Assembly (NCBI GenBank): GCA_964526035.1
Contig: CAZGKE010000054.1
Coordinates: 1-22,171 of the forward strand
From: DAOMOD01 sp964526035
Lineage (GTDB): Bacteria > Pseudomonadota > Gammaproteobacteria > Xanthomonadales > BPKI01
Reading direction: 5' to 3'
DNA: 22,171 nucleotides
Within the stretch, counting starts at the first letter, position 1; the number at the start of each line of letters is the position of its first letter. Below, piece after piece: positions 7,618-15,675 of the stretch. The notes under the pieces were generated by a model, which searched no databases, was not told the origin of the DNA, and worked only from the letters and a program-made list of their open reading frames with translations. The translations under genes and the position numbers were made by a program.

Positions 7618-8596
7618 TTTCGCCTGGCCCTGGGTGTGGTTGCTGTTGCCGCTGCCGTGGCTCGCGGCATGGCTGGTACCGGCACCTCCGCATCGCGGCG
7701 CGGCCCTGCGCGCGGCTTTCTGCGCCGCGGCCGAAAGCTGGCAGGGGAAGGTCGGCAATTCCGAATTCGCCGGGTCCGGGCGACTGTGGCTGGTGCTGGT
7801 CTGGATTCTGCTGCTTGCCGCCGCTGCCCGACCGCAGAACCTCGGTGAAGCGCAGGACGTGGCGCGCAGCGGCCGTGACCTGATGCTGGCGGTGGACCTG
7901 TCGGGGAGCATGCAGGCCGAGGACATGGTGGTCGCGGGGCGTCGTGTTGATCGACTCACCGCGGTCAAGTTGATCGCTGGCGACTTCATTGAAAGGCGGC
8001 AAGGCGATCGGCTGGGACTCATCGTCTTCGGTCAGCGTGCCTTCCTGCTGACGCCACTCACTTACGACCACCGCACGGTTCGCGAGCAGCTGGAGCAGAC
8101 CTTTCTCGGGCTGGCCGGTCGCGAGACCGCCATCGGCGACGCCATCGGAATCGCCGTCAAGCACCTGCGCGAGCGACCGCAACAGCAGCGCGTGCTGATC
8201 CTGCTCACCGATGGCGTCAGCAACGCCGGCGAACTCGATCCGGAGCGCGCCGCGCAGATCGCGCGTATCGAGAACGTTCGCATCCACACCATCGGCATGG
8301 GTTCGGATGGCAACGTGGGCGGCTTCGGACAGCGCCTGCTGGCACCGGCGGCCGACTTCGACGAGGCGCAGCTTGCGCGCATCGCCGAAGGTACCGGCGG
8401 GCGCTACTTTCGCGCACGGGATACGCGCGACCTGGCGGGAATCTACGCGCAGATCGATCTGCTCGAGGCCTCGGAACACGATCCCGAGCCCTATCGGCCG
8501 ACCCATGAGGTGTTCCACTGGCCGCTGGGAGTTGCGCTGTTGACCGTCGTCCTGGGCATTGCCACGCGCCGGCTGCGGGAAGTGTGGGCGGCATGA
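7610..8596 (+). CDS. batA: BatA-type VWA-domain membrane protein
   Basis: This 328-residue membrane protein has two N-terminal hydrophobic segments (residues ~5-22 and 58-74), a von Willebrand factor A domain, and a C-terminal membrane helix (~303-319). The metal-ion-dependent adhesion site is complete: DLSGS (96-100), Thr in LTPLTYD (148-151), and TDG (200-202). It would bind a divalent metal and partner proteins, probably with the MoxR ATPase as regulator. The ATG at 7610 is preferred to the GTG at 7601 since it gives MPDFAWPWVWLLLPLP directly; it overlaps the preceding stop by eight bases. Its TGA overlaps the next ATG (ATGA at 8593), so translation is probably coupled. The second VWA protein of the operon has a degenerate metal site, so this one may be the only metal-binding partner. 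Confidence 0.93.
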   Translation: MPDFAWPWVWLLLPLPWLAAWLVPAPPHRGAALRAAFCAAAESWQGKVGNSEFAGSGRLWLVLVWILLLAAAARPQNLGEAQDVARSGRDLMLAVDLSGSMQAEDMVVAGRRVDRLTAVKLIAGDFIERRQGDRLGLIVFGQRAFLLTPLTYDHRTVREQLEQTFLGLAGRETAIGDAIGIAVKHLRERPQQQRVLILLTDGVSNAGELDPERAAQIARIENVRIHTIGMGSDGNVGGFGQRLLAPAADFDEAQLARIAEGTGGRYFRARDTRDLAGIYAQIDLLEASEHDPEPYRPTHEVFHWPLGVALLTVVLGIATRRLREVWAA

Positions 8597-10422
8597 TCTA
8601 CGAGTCGTTCCATTTTCTGCGACCGCTCTGGCTGCTGGCTCTGCTTGCCCTGCCGGTGCTGCTGTGGCTCGCCGTGCGGCCATCACGTGATGGCGGAGCC
8701 TGGCAACGCGTCATCGACCCCGAGCTGATGCCGCACCTGCTCGTGGAACCACCGCGCGGCAAGCAGCGGCGGACCGCACTGTGGTCGGCTGCGGTGTGGT
8801 TGGTCGCCTGCCTCGCCCTGGCCGGTCCGGCTTGGGAACGTGTCGAGGAGCCCTTGTTGGAGTCGCAGCAAGCCCGCGCACTGGCGTTGTCGCTGTCGGA
8901 GACGATGCTGGCCGCCGATCTGCCGCCCGACCGACTGACGCGCGCAAGGCTCAAGCTGGCCGATCTGATCGCCGAGAGCCGCGACCAGCATCTGGGTCTC
9001 GTGGTCTATGCCGGCGATGCCTTCACAGTCGCGCCACTCACCGACGACGGCAACACCCTGCTGATCCAGCTCGACGTGCTTCATCCGGAGCTGGTTCCGG
9101 TGCAGGGCGCACGCCCGGACCTCGCCATACAGCGCGCAGCCGCCCTGTTGCGCGACGCCGGATTTCCGGGCGGCGAGATCGTGCTGCTCGGTGATTCTGC
9201 GGACAGTCGCGCGGTGGAAGCTGCGGCCGCAGCGGCGTCGCAGGGGATGCGGGTGTCGGTGCTGGCGTTCGGAACCGCTGAAGGCGCCCCGGTGCCCTTG
9301 CCCGAGGGCGGCTTCCGCCGCGACGCCACCGGCAACATGCTGCTGCCGCGCCTGGACGAGGCGCAGCTGGCCGCGGTGGCGCGCGCAGGGCGCGGCACCT
9401 ACTTGATGGCGCGAAACGATCGCAGCGATGTGCTGCGCCTGGTGGGCGGTAGCGACGCCACCGGTCGACAGGGCGATGGGCAGCGGCAGATGGAACGCTA
9501 TCTGGATCGCGGACCGTGGCTCGCGCTCGCCCTGTTGCCGTTCGCGCTGGTCGCCTGGCGCCGCGGCATGCCGCTGTTGATCCTGGTATTTCTGCTGCCG
9601 CACCAGGCATATGCCGCGGCCTTCGCCGACCTTTGGCAGCGCCAGGACCAACAGGCTCGTACCGCCCTGGACCAGGGAGACCATGCACGCGCTCGCGCGC
9701 TGGCCAGCGACCCGGCACTGCGCGGCGCCGCGGCCTTTCGCGACCAGGACTTTGCCGCGGCCGCCGATGATTTCGCCAACGGCACCGGCCCAAGCGACCG
9801 CTACAACCTGGGCAATGCGCTGGCCATGGCGGGGCGCTACGAGGATGCCATTGCCGCGTACGAGGAAGCCTTGTCTCTGGATCCCGGGATGGAGGATGCC
9901 CGCGCCAATCTCGATGCCGTTCGTGAGTGGCTGGAGCAGCAGCCGCAGCAGCCTGGCGAGAGTGGCGAGTCCGACGACGGCGAAGGCGAAGACGAGCAGG
10001 AATCCGACCCGTCGGAAGGCGAAGGCGAGCAGGGGGAGCCCGGGGATGAGTCAGAAGAGGAGGGCGACAGCGGGGGCCAGTCCGGTAGTGACCAATCCGA
10101 AGGTGAGGACGATCAGCGCAGCAACGACAGCGGCGAGCAAAACGACGACAGCCAGAGCGAACAGGACATGCAGGCAGCGGAAACCGACCAGGAGATGATG
10201 GACGAAGCATCACAGGCTCTGGCACGCGAGATGGAGGAAGCGATGCAATCGCAGGAGGAGGGCGAAATGACGGAGCTCGACCCCGCCGAGCGCGAAGCGG
10301 AGGAGCAACGCCAGATGGTGGAACAGTGGCTGCGGCGCATTCCCGATGACCCCGGGGCCCTGCTCAGGCGCAAGTTTGCGGTCGAGCACCGACGGCGCCA
10401 GTCCGAGGGAGGCCAACCCTGA
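8593..10422 (+). CDS. batB: BatB-BatC fusion: VWA domain plus TPR and acidic tail
   Basis: This 609-residue protein begins with a membrane segment (~10-28), a second hydrophobic helix (~63-79), and a VWA-like domain (~93-285). The region around 308-342 is hydrophobic (WLALALLPFALVAW, then LLILVFLLPHQAYAAA) and leads to a TPR region (~355-450, with YNLGNALAMAGRYEDAIAAY as the clearest repeat). An extremely acidic, low-complexity stretch of Glu, Asp, Ser, Gly and Gln follows (~456-525), then a helical charged tail. This is the BatB-BatC arrangement found as one polypeptide in many proteobacteria. The VWA metal site is unusual: canonical DxSxS is SLSET (100-104) and TDG is GDS (200-202), while Thr150 is kept. 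The start overlaps the BatA stop (ATGA); its TGA overlaps the BatD start (TGATG). Confidence 0.92.
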   Translation: MIYESFHFLRPLWLLALLALPVLLWLAVRPSRDGGAWQRVIDPELMPHLLVEPPRGKQRRTALWSAAVWLVACLALAGPAWERVEEPLLESQQARALALSLSETMLAADLPPDRLTRARLKLADLIAESRDQHLGLVVYAGDAFTVAPLTDDGNTLLIQLDVLHPELVPVQGARPDLAIQRAAALLRDAGFPGGEIVLLGDSADSRAVEAAAAAASQGMRVSVLAFGTAEGAPVPLPEGGFRRDATGNMLLPRLDEAQLAAVARAGRGTYLMARNDRSDVLRLVGGSDATGRQGDGQRQMERYLDRGPWLALALLPFALVAWRRGMPLLILVFLLPHQAYAAAFADLWQRQDQQARTALDQGDHARARALASDPALRGAAAFRDQDFAAAADDFANGTGPSDRYNLGNALAMAGRYEDAIAAYEEALSLDPGMEDARANLDAVREWLEQQPQQPGESGESDDGEGEDEQESDPSEGEGEQGEPGDESEEEGDSGGQSGSDQSEGEDDQRSNDSGEQNDDSQSEQDMQAAETDQEMMDEASQALAREMEEAMQSQEEGEMTELDPAEREAEEQRQMVEQWLRRIPDDPGALLRRKFAVEHRRRQSEGGQP

Positions 10423-12113
10423 TGCTGTCAGCTTTCTGCAGACGTTGCGCGACGTTCGTGGTGCTCGCATTGGGGGCGCTCGCGGCGCAGGCCCAACCCT
10501 CGGCCCCGGTAGCCAGTCTCGACCGCAGCCAGGTGAGGATCGGCGAGAGCGTCAATCTGAATCTGGTGGCGGAGGGTCAGGGAATGCAGGCGCTGCCGGC
10601 ACCCGATTTCACGCCTCTGGAGGTCGATTTCGAACTGCTCGGTCGCAGCACCTCAAGCCATTTCAGCTTGATTGGCGGACAGACAGTGGCGCGCACCACC
10701 TGGTCCGTCGAGCTGCTGCCCAGACGCACCGGGATCCTGCGCATCCCCCCGATTCCGGTCGGCACCAGGGCTTCGGCGCCGCTGTCGCTGACTGTCAGCG
10801 ATGCGCCGCCCCCGGCTGAAGGAGAGGCCGAGGATCTGTTTCTGGAGCTCGAAATCACCCCGCGCGATCCCTATGTCCATCAATCCGTGCAGATGGTGCT
10901 GCGCCTCTACTATGCCGTGGGCCTCACCGAAGGCAACCTGCGTGAGCCCGAGGTCGAGGATGCGGCGATGACCCGCGTCGGCCAGGACCGCAACTACGTG
11001 GCGGAGCGACACGGTCGCCGCTACCAGGTGGTCGAGCGCGTATTCAGCCTGCGACCGGAGCGCTCCGGCACCGTGCGCATCGGCCCTGCCCAGTTCCAGG
11101 GTCGGGCGCTGCGACCCGGTTCGCGCCGCCTGCTCGATCCAGGCGTGCGGATTTCAGCCCGCACCTCCCTGGAAACCCTTGAAGTCCGTCCACGCCCAGC
11201 GGCTGCGCGCGGAGACTGGCTGCCGGCACGCTCTCTTGTCCTCGAGGATGATCTGAGCCCGGATCCGGCGACGGCTCGCGTTGGCGAGCCGCTGACACGC
11301 ACCGTGCGTCTGATCGCAGAAGGGGTGGCGCTGGATCAGCTGCCGGACCTCGATCATCCGCCACTGACCGACGTGCAGATCTATGCCGATCGCCCACTGG
11401 GTCATAGTCGTGAAACCGGCGGCTGGCCGAGCGCGGAGCGCGAGTATCGCTTTGCTCTGGTGCCGGGCAAAGCCGGTGAACTGGTGCTCCCGGAGCTGCG
11501 GGTCGCATGGTGGGACGTGCAGGCGGATGAGCCGCGCGAGGCCGTGTTGCCTGCGCGTACGGTCATGGTCGCGGCGGCGCCAGCCGGATCGATGTCCGCG
11601 CCGCCGTTGATCGAGCCGGATGCCCTGACCAGCGACGGCACACCGCAGCCCATGCCGATGCCCGGCGTCTGGCCATGGATCAGCATCGGCCTGGCGGCAC
11701 TGTGGCTCGCGACGCTGGGAGGATGGTGGTGGAGCGCGCGGCGCCGGCCGCAAGCTGCGTCGCGCACTTTCGCAGCGATGCCCGATCCGGGTCCGGCGCG
11801 CGAGGCCTTCCGGCAAAGCGTGCGCGCGCAGGACGCGGGAGCGACGCTTTCCGCTCTGCTGGCATGGGCGCGCATGGGCGACCCATCCATCGGCAATCTT
11901 GCCGACCTCCATCGGCGCCTCGCCGACGACCAGCAGCGACAGGCGCTCGACGCCCTCGAACGCGGCCGCTATGGCCCGAGGGTCGAGCTGCCGGTCGCGC
12001 TCTGGCAGACCCTGGGCTCGGCCTTCGAAGCCGGGCCGCGACTCACTTCGCCGGTAATCCCCGCAGGCGACACGGATGCCGTGCTGCCACCGCTGTGGCC
12101 TCAGCGCGGCTGA
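10422..12113 (+). CDS. batD: BatD protein (Bat operon)
   Basis: This 563-residue protein has a cleavable signal peptide (basic SAFCRRC, hydrophobic core VVLALGALAAQA, probable cut AQA|QP near residue 24). A long periplasmic beta-rich region follows with BatD-like repeats, including VASLDRSQVRIGESVNLNL and the segments FELLGRSTSSH and ITPRDPYVHQSVQMVLRLYY. A membrane helix lies near residues 417-438 (WPWISIGLAALWLATLGG), followed by WWW and a basic cytoplasmic tail of about 120 residues. It is the last gene of the operon; the start codon overlaps the preceding stop (TGATG). BatD proteins are thought to work with BatA and BatB at the envelope; the link to oxygen tolerance comes from Bacteroides and should not be assumed here. 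Immediately downstream lies a tandem array of hairpins. Confidence 0.9.
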   Translation: MLSAFCRRCATFVVLALGALAAQAQPSAPVASLDRSQVRIGESVNLNLVAEGQGMQALPAPDFTPLEVDFELLGRSTSSHFSLIGGQTVARTTWSVELLPRRTGILRIPPIPVGTRASAPLSLTVSDAPPPAEGEAEDLFLELEITPRDPYVHQSVQMVLRLYYAVGLTEGNLREPEVEDAAMTRVGQDRNYVAERHGRRYQVVERVFSLRPERSGTVRIGPAQFQGRALRPGSRRLLDPGVRISARTSLETLEVRPRPAAARGDWLPARSLVLEDDLSPDPATARVGEPLTRTVRLIAEGVALDQLPDLDHPPLTDVQIYADRPLGHSRETGGWPSAEREYRFALVPGKAGELVLPELRVAWWDVQADEPREAVLPARTVMVAAAPAGSMSAPPLIEPDALTSDGTPQPMPMPGVWPWISIGLAALWLATLGGWWWSARRRPQAASRTFAAMPDPGPAREAFRQSVRAQDAGATLSALLAWARMGDPSIGNLADLHRRLADDQQRQALDALERGRYGPRVELPVALWQTLGSAFEAGPRLTSPVIPAGDTDAVLPPLWPQRG

Positions 12114-12216
12114 AGGCCGGATCGAAACAGAATGGGCCCGCGCGAGGCGGGCGCCACAACAGAAAGGGCCCGCGCGAGGCGGGCACCACAATAGAAAGGG
12201 CCCGCGCGAGGCGGGC

Positions 12217-12316
12217 NNNNNNNNNNNNNNNNNNNNNNNNNNNNNNNNNNNNNNNNNNNNNNNNNNNNNNNNNNNNNNNNNNNNNNNNNNNNNNNNNNNN
12301 NNNNNNNNNNNNNNNN
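12217..12316. other. Assembly gap, 100 N
   Basis: Exactly 100 unknown bases lie inside the tandem array. This is the conventional placeholder for a gap of unknown size, so distances across it should not be trusted. Both edges end in the same repeat, which shows that the repeat broke the assembly. Confidence 0.98.
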
Positions 12317-12350
12317 GAAAGGGCCCGCGCGAGGCGGGCACCACAATAGA

Positions 12351-12375
12351 AAGGGCCCGCGCGAGGCGGGCCCTT
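12351..12375 (+). terminator. Terminator hairpin formed by the last array copy
   Basis: A perfect 10-bp stem, AAGGGCCCGC paired with GCGGGCCCTT, encloses a GCGAG loop. It follows the bat operon in the correct orientation, but the T-tract is only two bases. The upstream copies keep the inner 6-bp stem; the outer GG-CC pairs are possible only with a bulged base. Confidence 0.7.
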
Positions 12376-12552
12376 GGGTGGCGCGTTTGCTGCTTCGAGA
12401 GTCGGGGAGAGGGGGAGCCTCCCGAAGCCGCGACCACGATGCCTAGTTTAGTTACCGCGATTGAACCGCAAGTGAACGGTGCTCAGGTTGGCTTTACGGC
12501 ACCGCTGGGGGACAATGCGCGCCGCTTTTCCCTCCTGCCGGTTCCTGCCCAG
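12376..12552 (+). promoter_or_regulatory. Leader of transketolase with a weak sigma-70-like promoter candidate
   Basis: No gene is visible in this stretch apart from an in-frame ATG at 12439 that could extend transketolase. A weak promoter candidate is TTGGCT (12488-12493), a 17-base spacer and GACAAT (12511-12516). A short AT-richer island (TAGTTTAGTTA, 12444-12454) precedes it. No clear Shine-Dalgarno sequence lies in front of the chosen start. Confidence 0.25.
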
Positions 12553-14550
12553 ATGCCCACTCGCCGCGATCTCGCCAACGCTCTTCGTGCCCTCGCCATG
12601 GACGCCGTCCAGGCCGCCAACTCCGGTCATCCCGGAATGCCAATGGGTATGGCCGACATCGCCGAAGTGCTGTGGAACGATTTCATGCGCCACAGCCCGC
12701 GCGATCCGAAGTGGTTCAACCGCGACCGTTTCGTGCTCTCCAACGGCCATGGCTCGATGCTCCTGTACGGCCTCCTGCACCTGACCGGCTACGACCTGCC
12801 GATGCAGGAGCTCAAACGCTTCCGTCAACTGCACTCGAAGACCGCAGGTCACCCAGAAGCTTCCGAGACGCCGGGCGTCGAAACCACCACCGGCCCTCTC
12901 GGCCAGGGTCTCGCCAACGCGGTGGGCATGGCGCTGGCGGAAAAGTTGCTCGCGGCACGCTACAACCTTCCGGGATTCGAGATCATCGACCACCACACCT
13001 ATGTGTTCGTCGGCGACGGCTGTCTGATGGAGGGCATTTCGCACGAGGCCTGCTCGCTGGCCGGGACCATGAAGCTCGGCAAGCTGATCGTCTTCTACGA
13101 CGACAACAACATTTCCATTGACGGCCAGGTCGGTGGCTGGTTCACCGATGACACCGTCAAGCGCTTCGAGTCCTACGGATGGCAGGTCATTCCAGAGGTG
13201 GACGGCCACAACCCCGAGGCGATCAAGGCCGCCATCGTCACCGCGCAGGCGCAGGAAGATCAGCCGGCATTGATCTGCTGCAAGACGGTGATCGGCTTCG
13301 GTGCGCCCAACAAGCAGGGCACCGAGGCCACCCACGGCGCGCCGCTGGGCGCCGAAGAAGTCGCTGCTGCGCGCAAGACGCTGGGCTGGTCACATGCGCC
13401 ATTCGAGATTCCGGGCGACATCCAGGAGTCGTGGGACGCCACCGCGCGCGGAAGCGCGCTGGAAACAGACTGGCAGGGGCTGTTTGATCGCTACGCCAAG
13501 GTGCATCCCGAATTGGCTGCGGAACTCGATCGCCGCATCCGCAATCAGCTTCCCGACGGATTCGACCGCGTCGCCGCCGCCTATATCGCCGAGGTCCAGG
13601 CGAAGCTGCCCAAGGTCGCCAGTCGCAAGGCCTCGCAGCAGGCCATCGACGCCTACGGCCCACTGCTGCCCGAACTCATCGGTGGGTCCGCCGATCTTGC
13701 GCATTCCAACCTGACCCTGTGGAAGGGATCCGTCGACGTCAATGCGGATCCGGCACGCGGCAACTACGTCTTCCACGGCGTGCGCGAATTCGGCATGACG
13801 GCGATCAGCAATGGCATCGCGCAGCACGGTGGCTTCATTCCCTACGACGCCACTTTTCTGGTGTTCTCCGACTATGCACGCAACGCAGTGCGCATGGGCG
13901 CGCTGATTCCTTCCGCCGCGATCCACGTCTACACGCACGATTCCATCGGTCTGGGCGAGGACGGCCCCACGCATCAACCGGTGGAGCATCTGGCCTCGCT
14001 GCGCCTGATTCCCGGCAACGAGCTTTGGCGCCCCTGCGATGCAGTGGAATCAGCGGTGGCCTGGAAGCGCGCCATCGAACGCCGCGACGGTCCGACCTGC
14101 CTGGTGTTCACCCGTCAGAATCTGGTCTGTCAGCCGCGCGATGAAGCGCGGCTCGGCGACATCCAGCGCGGTGGCTACATCCTCTTCGATCCGTCCGATG
14201 CCAAGCTGCAGGTGATCCTCATCGCCACCGGTTCCGAGGTCGAGCTGGCGATGGAGGCGGCGCGTCGCCTGACGGCCGATGGAGTCGGCGTACGCGTGGT
14301 GTCGATGCCCTGCACCAGTCAGTTCGATGCGCAGCCCCTGGAGTATCGGGAAGGCGTGTTGCCCTCATGGTGCCGCAAGCGCGTGGCCATCGAGGCCGGT
14401 GTGACCGACTACTGGTACCGCTATGTCGGATTCGATGGCGCAGTCATCGGCATCGACCGCTTTGGCGCCTCGGCGCCGGGCGACGAGCTGTTCAACCATT
14501 TCGGTTTCACCCCCGAACGCGTCGTGGAGGCGGTCAAGGGGCTGGGCTGA
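12553..14550 (+). CDS. tkt: Transketolase
   Basis: This 665-residue enzyme transfers two-carbon ketol units in the non-oxidative pentose phosphate pathway with thiamine diphosphate and a divalent metal. The family blocks are in order: SGHPGMPMGMADIAEVLW (24-41), HGSMLLYGLLHLTGY, TTGPLGQGLANAVGMALAEK (112-131), the ThDP/metal motif GDG...NN (154-156 and 185-186), HGVREFGMTAISNGIA with the catalytic Glu412, and THDSIGLGEDGPTHQP (461-476). With the start at 12553 these positions coincide almost exactly with the well-known E. coli numbering and the length is typical, so I prefer it. The in-frame ATG at 12439 would add 38 residues not seen in the family. The frame is open even further upstream, through the repeat array, but that part is not coding. 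Neither start has a good ribosome binding site. Confidence 0.97.
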   Translation: MPTRRDLANALRALAMDAVQAANSGHPGMPMGMADIAEVLWNDFMRHSPRDPKWFNRDRFVLSNGHGSMLLYGLLHLTGYDLPMQELKRFRQLHSKTAGHPEASETPGVETTTGPLGQGLANAVGMALAEKLLAARYNLPGFEIIDHHTYVFVGDGCLMEGISHEACSLAGTMKLGKLIVFYDDNNISIDGQVGGWFTDDTVKRFESYGWQVIPEVDGHNPEAIKAAIVTAQAQEDQPALICCKTVIGFGAPNKQGTEATHGAPLGAEEVAAARKTLGWSHAPFEIPGDIQESWDATARGSALETDWQGLFDRYAKVHPELAAELDRRIRNQLPDGFDRVAAAYIAEVQAKLPKVASRKASQQAIDAYGPLLPELIGGSADLAHSNLTLWKGSVDVNADPARGNYVFHGVREFGMTAISNGIAQHGGFIPYDATFLVFSDYARNAVRMGALIPSAAIHVYTHDSIGLGEDGPTHQPVEHLASLRLIPGNELWRPCDAVESAVAWKRAIERRDGPTCLVFTRQNLVCQPRDEARLGDIQRGGYILFDPSDAKLQVILIATGSEVELAMEAARRLTADGVGVRVVSMPCTSQFDAQPLEYREGVLPSWCRKRVAIEAGVTDYWYRYVGFDGAVIGIDRFGASAPGDELFNHFGFTPERVVEAVKGLG

Positions 14551-14584
14551 GGCAGCTTGCACACGGCGGCTAGGCGGTTCGCAC

Positions 14585-15142
14585 TCAGTTCTCCCAACCC
14601 CACGGGGCATCCGGCGCGTCCACTTCGCGCGTCAGGTCGAACACCACGTGGAACGCGCGTTCGGTGGCGAGTCGCTGTACGAAGTAGGTGAACGTGGCCC
14701 CCGGCTCGACGGACATCATCCACACGTTGGGATAGCCGTTCGGCAGCGCCGCCACGGTTTGGTCATCGGCCGGAAAGATCTGCGCCGCGGCGCTGCCTTG
14801 ATTGGGCGTGGTGCCGCCGTACATGGTGACGTCCTCGGCGCTGCCGTCTGCGTGGCGGTGGTCATGCTTGAGGGTTATGCGACCGTCGTGGCGGGTCAGC
14901 ACCCAGGTGCGCGAGCGGTTGTCGCCGACCACGAAGGGAATGCGGATGCGATCGGGTGCGCAGCTCCGCACGTGCATCAGCAGCTCGTGGCCCTCGAAAC
15001 TGGTGTCGCCCGGGGGCGCATAGCGGAGTTCGCCGGCGAAGGCCTTGCCGCACAGCGACTGCAGGGCATTCCACCATTCGTCCTGAGGCGTGGCGGCTGC
15101 CGGCGCCGCAATCAGGGAGGCGAGCAGGAGTGCGATGCGCAT
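14585..15142 (-). CDS. Small secreted protein of unknown function
   Basis: I do not recognise this 185-residue protein as a named family. It begins MRIALLLASLIAAPAAATPQ, a clear Sec signal peptide with probable cleavage after AAA (residue ~17), so it should be periplasmic or secreted. The mature protein has two cysteines, Cys31 (SLCGKAF) and Cys61 (VRSCAPD), which could form a disulfide. It has recognisable blocks such as ELRYAPPGDTSFEGHELLMH, WVLTRHDGRITLKHDHRHADG, DVTMYGGTTPNQG and a Trp-rich end (APWGWEN). The start at 15142 is supported by GAGGA about eight bases upstream on the minus strand. It faces transketolase, 34 bases from its stop, and diverges from the VOC gene across 84 bases. 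No enzymatic motif is visible. Confidence 0.85.
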   Translation of the reverse strand: MRIALLLASLIAAPAAATPQDEWWNALQSLCGKAFAGELRYAPPGDTSFEGHELLMHVRSCAPDRIRIPFVVGDNRSRTWVLTRHDGRITLKHDHRHADGSAEDVTMYGGTTPNQGSAAAQIFPADDQTVAALPNGYPNVWMMSVEPGATFTYFVQRLATERAFHVVFDLTREVDAPDAPWGWEN

Positions 15143-15226
15143 TTCGTGGTTCCTCGTCGAAACGGGCTTCCTTGTTGCCACAGTGCGCGGCAGACTGCAA
15201 ACCCGGCCGATCAACGAGCGTTGGAC

Positions 15227-15670
15227 ATGAGCGCAACCGCACCGCCGTTTCACCTTGCCTTCCCGGTCACCGATATCAAGGCCGCGCGGCGCTTCTACGT
15301 CGAGGTGCTCGGCTGCAGTGTCGGCCGCGAATCCGAGCACTGGATCGATTTCGACTTCCACGGTCATCAAATCGTGGCGCACCTGGTACCAGTCAGCGCC
15401 CTGCCCGAGGCGTTCCGCAATCCAGTCGACGGCGAGGCCATTCCCGCATTTCATTTTGGCGTGGTGCTGGGCTGGGAGGCATGGCAGGCGACGGTCGAAC
15501 GGCTGCGTGCATCGGCCGTACCGTTTCTGGTCGAACCGACGATCCGCTTCGCCGGCGGGGCTGGCGAGCAGGCGACCTGCTTCATCCGTGATCCCAGCGG
15601 CAACGCGCTGGAGTTCAAGGCATTCCGCGACCCTTCGATGCTGTTTGCCAGGGATCCCCAGGAAGCCTGA
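15227..15670 (+). CDS. VOC (glyoxalase/bleomycin resistance fold) family protein
   Basis: This 147-residue protein has two beta-alpha-beta-beta-beta modules of the vicinal oxygen chelate fold. The first begins FHLAFPVTDIKAARRFYVEV, and the second ends with CFIRDPSGNALEFKAFRDP. Candidate metal ligands are His9, His76 (AFHFGVVL) and Glu129 (ALEFK), as in glyoxalase I or extradiol dioxygenase relatives. Substrate and reaction cannot be told from sequence. The ATG at 15227 gives the standard VOC N-terminus; the same frame is open far upstream, but that part is antisense to the secreted-protein gene. Its stop lies five bases from the stop of the convergent dehydratase gene. Confidence 0.9.
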   Translation: MSATAPPFHLAFPVTDIKAARRFYVEVLGCSVGRESEHWIDFDFHGHQIVAHLVPVSALPEAFRNPVDGEAIPAFHFGVVLGWEAWQATVERLRASAVPFLVEPTIRFAGGAGEQATCFIRDPSGNALEFKAFRDPSMLFARDPQEA

Positions 15671-15675
15671 GAGGG

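Larger units (their letters stand above)
12134..12375. repeat. Tandem array of 32-bp hairpin units, interrupted by an assembly gap
   Basis: Five copies of a 19-base GC-rich core are visible, starting at 12134, 12166, 12198, 12321 and 12353, with an exact 32-base period on each side of the N run. Each core folds as GCCCGC-GCGAG-GCGGGC. Between cores is a constant 13-base segment (ACCACAATAGAAA; the first copy reads GCCACAACAGAAA). The last copy alone continues as GCGGGCCCTT and so forms a perfect 10-bp stem, that is, a terminator hairpin. The offset 12198 to 12321 is not a multiple of 32, as expected if the gap length is a placeholder. The array lies between batD and transketolase; its true copy number is unknown. 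Confidence 0.95.

Noticed and set aside
5137..12113. MoxR plus VWA genes as a possible novel defence or ternary conflict system
   Set aside because: Gene content and order are those of the standard MoxR/DUF58/DUF4381/BatA/BatB-C/BatD operon; no nuclease or other effector is present.
12134..12375. The 32-base periodic array as a CRISPR array
   Set aside because: The 13 bases between cores are constant rather than unique spacers, the period is too short for repeat plus spacer, and no cas gene is near.
11154..12437. Long minus-strand frame across the end of batD, the repeats and the gap
   Set aside because: It is antisense to batD, crosses the N run and has no recognisable domain; GC-rich codons keep such shadow frames open.
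12076..12552. Open frame extending transketolase upstream through the repeat array and the N run
   Set aside because: The repeat period is not a multiple of three, the frame crosses unknown bases, and family length and residue numbering fit the start at 12553.
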